A stretch of DNA of 64,000 nucleotides from Lasioglossum baleicum (lineage: Eukaryota; Arthropoda; Insecta; Hymenoptera; Halictidae): the NCBI RefSeq assembly GCF_051020765.1, contig NW_027469338.1, forward strand, positions 62,001-126,000, given 5' to 3'. The position numbers and the translations under genes are program-made. The notes below the pieces were generated by a model. That model saw nothing but the letters and a program-made list of their open reading frames with translations. It had not been told where the DNA came from and searched no databases. The stretch's first letter is position 1. Each line of letters begins with the position of its first letter. Below, piece by piece: positions 63,189 through 64,000 of the stretch.

Positions 63189-63512
63189 GCGTTAATACAG
63201 CATTGCGGTGAGTCGTATAATGTCTTGTATAATTGCTGAATCCTGTAAACTCACCGTTTTCGTTGCATCATCTCGCGCGTGATTCTTGTTGGGACACTTC
63301 TTGTAACCGCGTCGGACGTTCTCTTCTTGACTGCATCCATAGCAATATCGGTTGTCCTAGTGCATATGACAGCCCGCGGCTGTCTCGGCACGAAAGACCA
63401 CTCCTCAATTACTTTTCATATATCCACCGTCCGTCTGTCACTGTTCTTGAGTGCCATCCTTTTCTCTCTCTTGGTACCTGTAACAAAAACACAGTGACGG
63501 ACGTGACAAATT

Positions 63513-63530
63513 TGGCGCAGTCGGTAGGAC
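63513..63530 (+). other. Primer-binding site, tRNA-Ser (family B)
   Basis: Same 18-base PBS and 4-base spacing as at 13972. Single copy. Confidence 0.9.
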
Positions 63531-63623
63531 ATCGAAGTGGTCACCGATATTTGCATTAACAAGTCCCGACGCGTGTCAGTACGAAGTTCACATTTTTTTT
63601 AAATCCCATTTATATCTTTCAAA

Positions 63624-64000
63624 ATGTCTCGCCCAATCACGCGATCTCAAAAGGATCTCCGAGCAGATCCTAATGCAGACCTTCCTCCAATGACCGAGGA
63701 AGAGCTACTCCTTTACGCGCAAGACCTCGCCCGTAGAGAGCAATATCTCAAAGAGGAAACTGATTTTATTGCCAAATTGCGTCTCAAATATGAAGAAGAC
63801 GCACAAAACCAAAAGAATATGCTCGACGAAATACGAAAAGAGCTTCATAACATCCAAATCACGAGTCAAACCCTACGTCAACAATCGCCTACACCAGGCC
63901 CTAGTAACGTCTCTAATATGCGGGAACCTTCACCGCCAGAGCCACGCGAAATCCCACAGTATGAACCTACTGGTAATTTCGCTCTAAAACAAGCCGCCGA
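63624..64000 (+). CDS. gag: Gag, family B, N-terminal part (runs off window)
   Basis: MSRPITRSQKDL..., ~125 codons nearly identical to 14081 onward (a few changes, for example EEDAQ for EEEAQ). It is open to the window end at the start of the capsid region. The element probably continues to the right. Confidence 0.92.
   Translation, partial: MSRPITRSQKDLRADPNADLPPMTEEELLLYAQDLARREQYLKEETDFIAKLRLKYEEDAQNQKNMLDEIRKELHNIQITSQTLRQQSPTPGPSNVSNMREPSPPEPREIPQYEPTGNFALKQAA

Larger units (their letters stand above)
61542..63508 (+). repeat. LTR of family B (1967 bp, subtype B2)
   Basis: It starts TGTTACGTCGTCC at the break in env and ends GGACGTGACA four bases before the PBS. Terminal palindrome ACGTCGT/ACGACGT at 61546-61566. 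Inside are a heat-shock array (61786-61818), CAGCGTCAGC-type repeats (61860-62000), TTCCAA and ACTCA short tandem runs (~62170-62210), an 87-bp-period duplication (62447-62570), a 172-codon ORF and a hairpin shared with LTR-A. Very long for a gypsy LTR. Confidence 0.85.

Noticed and set aside
1..64000. Whole window as one large palindrome or inverted segmental duplication
   Set aside because: Sense and antisense family A copies have different breakpoints, gag haplotypes and LTR subtypes; independent nested insertions plus recombination fit better.

Overview
This is eukaryotic, almost certainly insect, DNA made of nested LTR retrotransposons. I found no host gene, no tRNA or rRNA gene and no stretch of unique flanking DNA. 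Ty3/gypsy (errantivirus-like) elements primed by tRNA-Ser and a BEL/Pao element primed by tRNA-Tyr point to an arthropod. The CpG-rich coding style and general look suggest a hymenopteran such as an ant, but that is inference.

Four families are present. Family A (LTR about 1.77-1.80 kb, TGTGACG...GTGACA) occurs in two forms that share LTR, primer-binding site, leader, gag, -1 frameshift signal, protease and 3' tail but differ in the middle. A-pol carries RT-RNase H-integrase and no env. A-env carries a roughly 674-residue envelope glycoprotein fused in frame behind protease and has no RT, RNase H or integrase. Family B (LTR about 1.97 kb, TGTTACG...GTGACA) has a related gag. Family C is a solo LTR of about 2.3 kb. 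The BEL/Pao element is intact, 6.9 kb long and young.

Layout: 1-1042 antisense LTR-A end; 1043-2307 3' piece of an A-pol; 2308-12678 intact A-pol copy 1 (A1); 12679-15559 family B pieces (inverted LTR piece, LTR end, gag, start of protease); 15560-17234 LTR-A; 17235-21406 antisense A-env piece; 21407-31990 A-pol copy 2 (A2; gag open, pol broken by one extra A); 31991-34980 antisense A-env piece; 34981-35074 LTR-A tip; 35075-44184 sense A-env, dead and split by solo LTR-C, which is itself split by solo LTR-A; 44185-60054 antisense A-env with both reading frames open, its 5' LTR split by the BEL element (52770-59653); 60055-61541 3' piece of another antisense A-env; 61542-64000 start of a family B element running off the window.

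Together, A1 could supply Gag, protease, RT, RNase H and integrase, and the A-env at 44185-60054 could supply Gag, protease and Env, both on RNAs with the same priming and probably the same packaging signals. This looks like a two-part (bipartite) retroelement, the main candidate for an undescribed system here. Secondary signals are RNA hairpins in LTR and leader whose stems change together while loops stay fixed, a textbook -1 frameshift signal shared by families A and B, a doubled primer-binding site with a fossil LTR end/PBS inside the LTR, and heat-shock-element arrays in three unrelated LTR families.

Nearly every junction lies exactly at an LTR terminus. Three insertions still have target duplications: ACGT, CCCC and CATAT. 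The rest have lost their partner end, so nested insertion was followed by recombination among copies. Such a fossil bed could be a piRNA cluster or pericentromeric heterochromatin; the sequence alone cannot tell.
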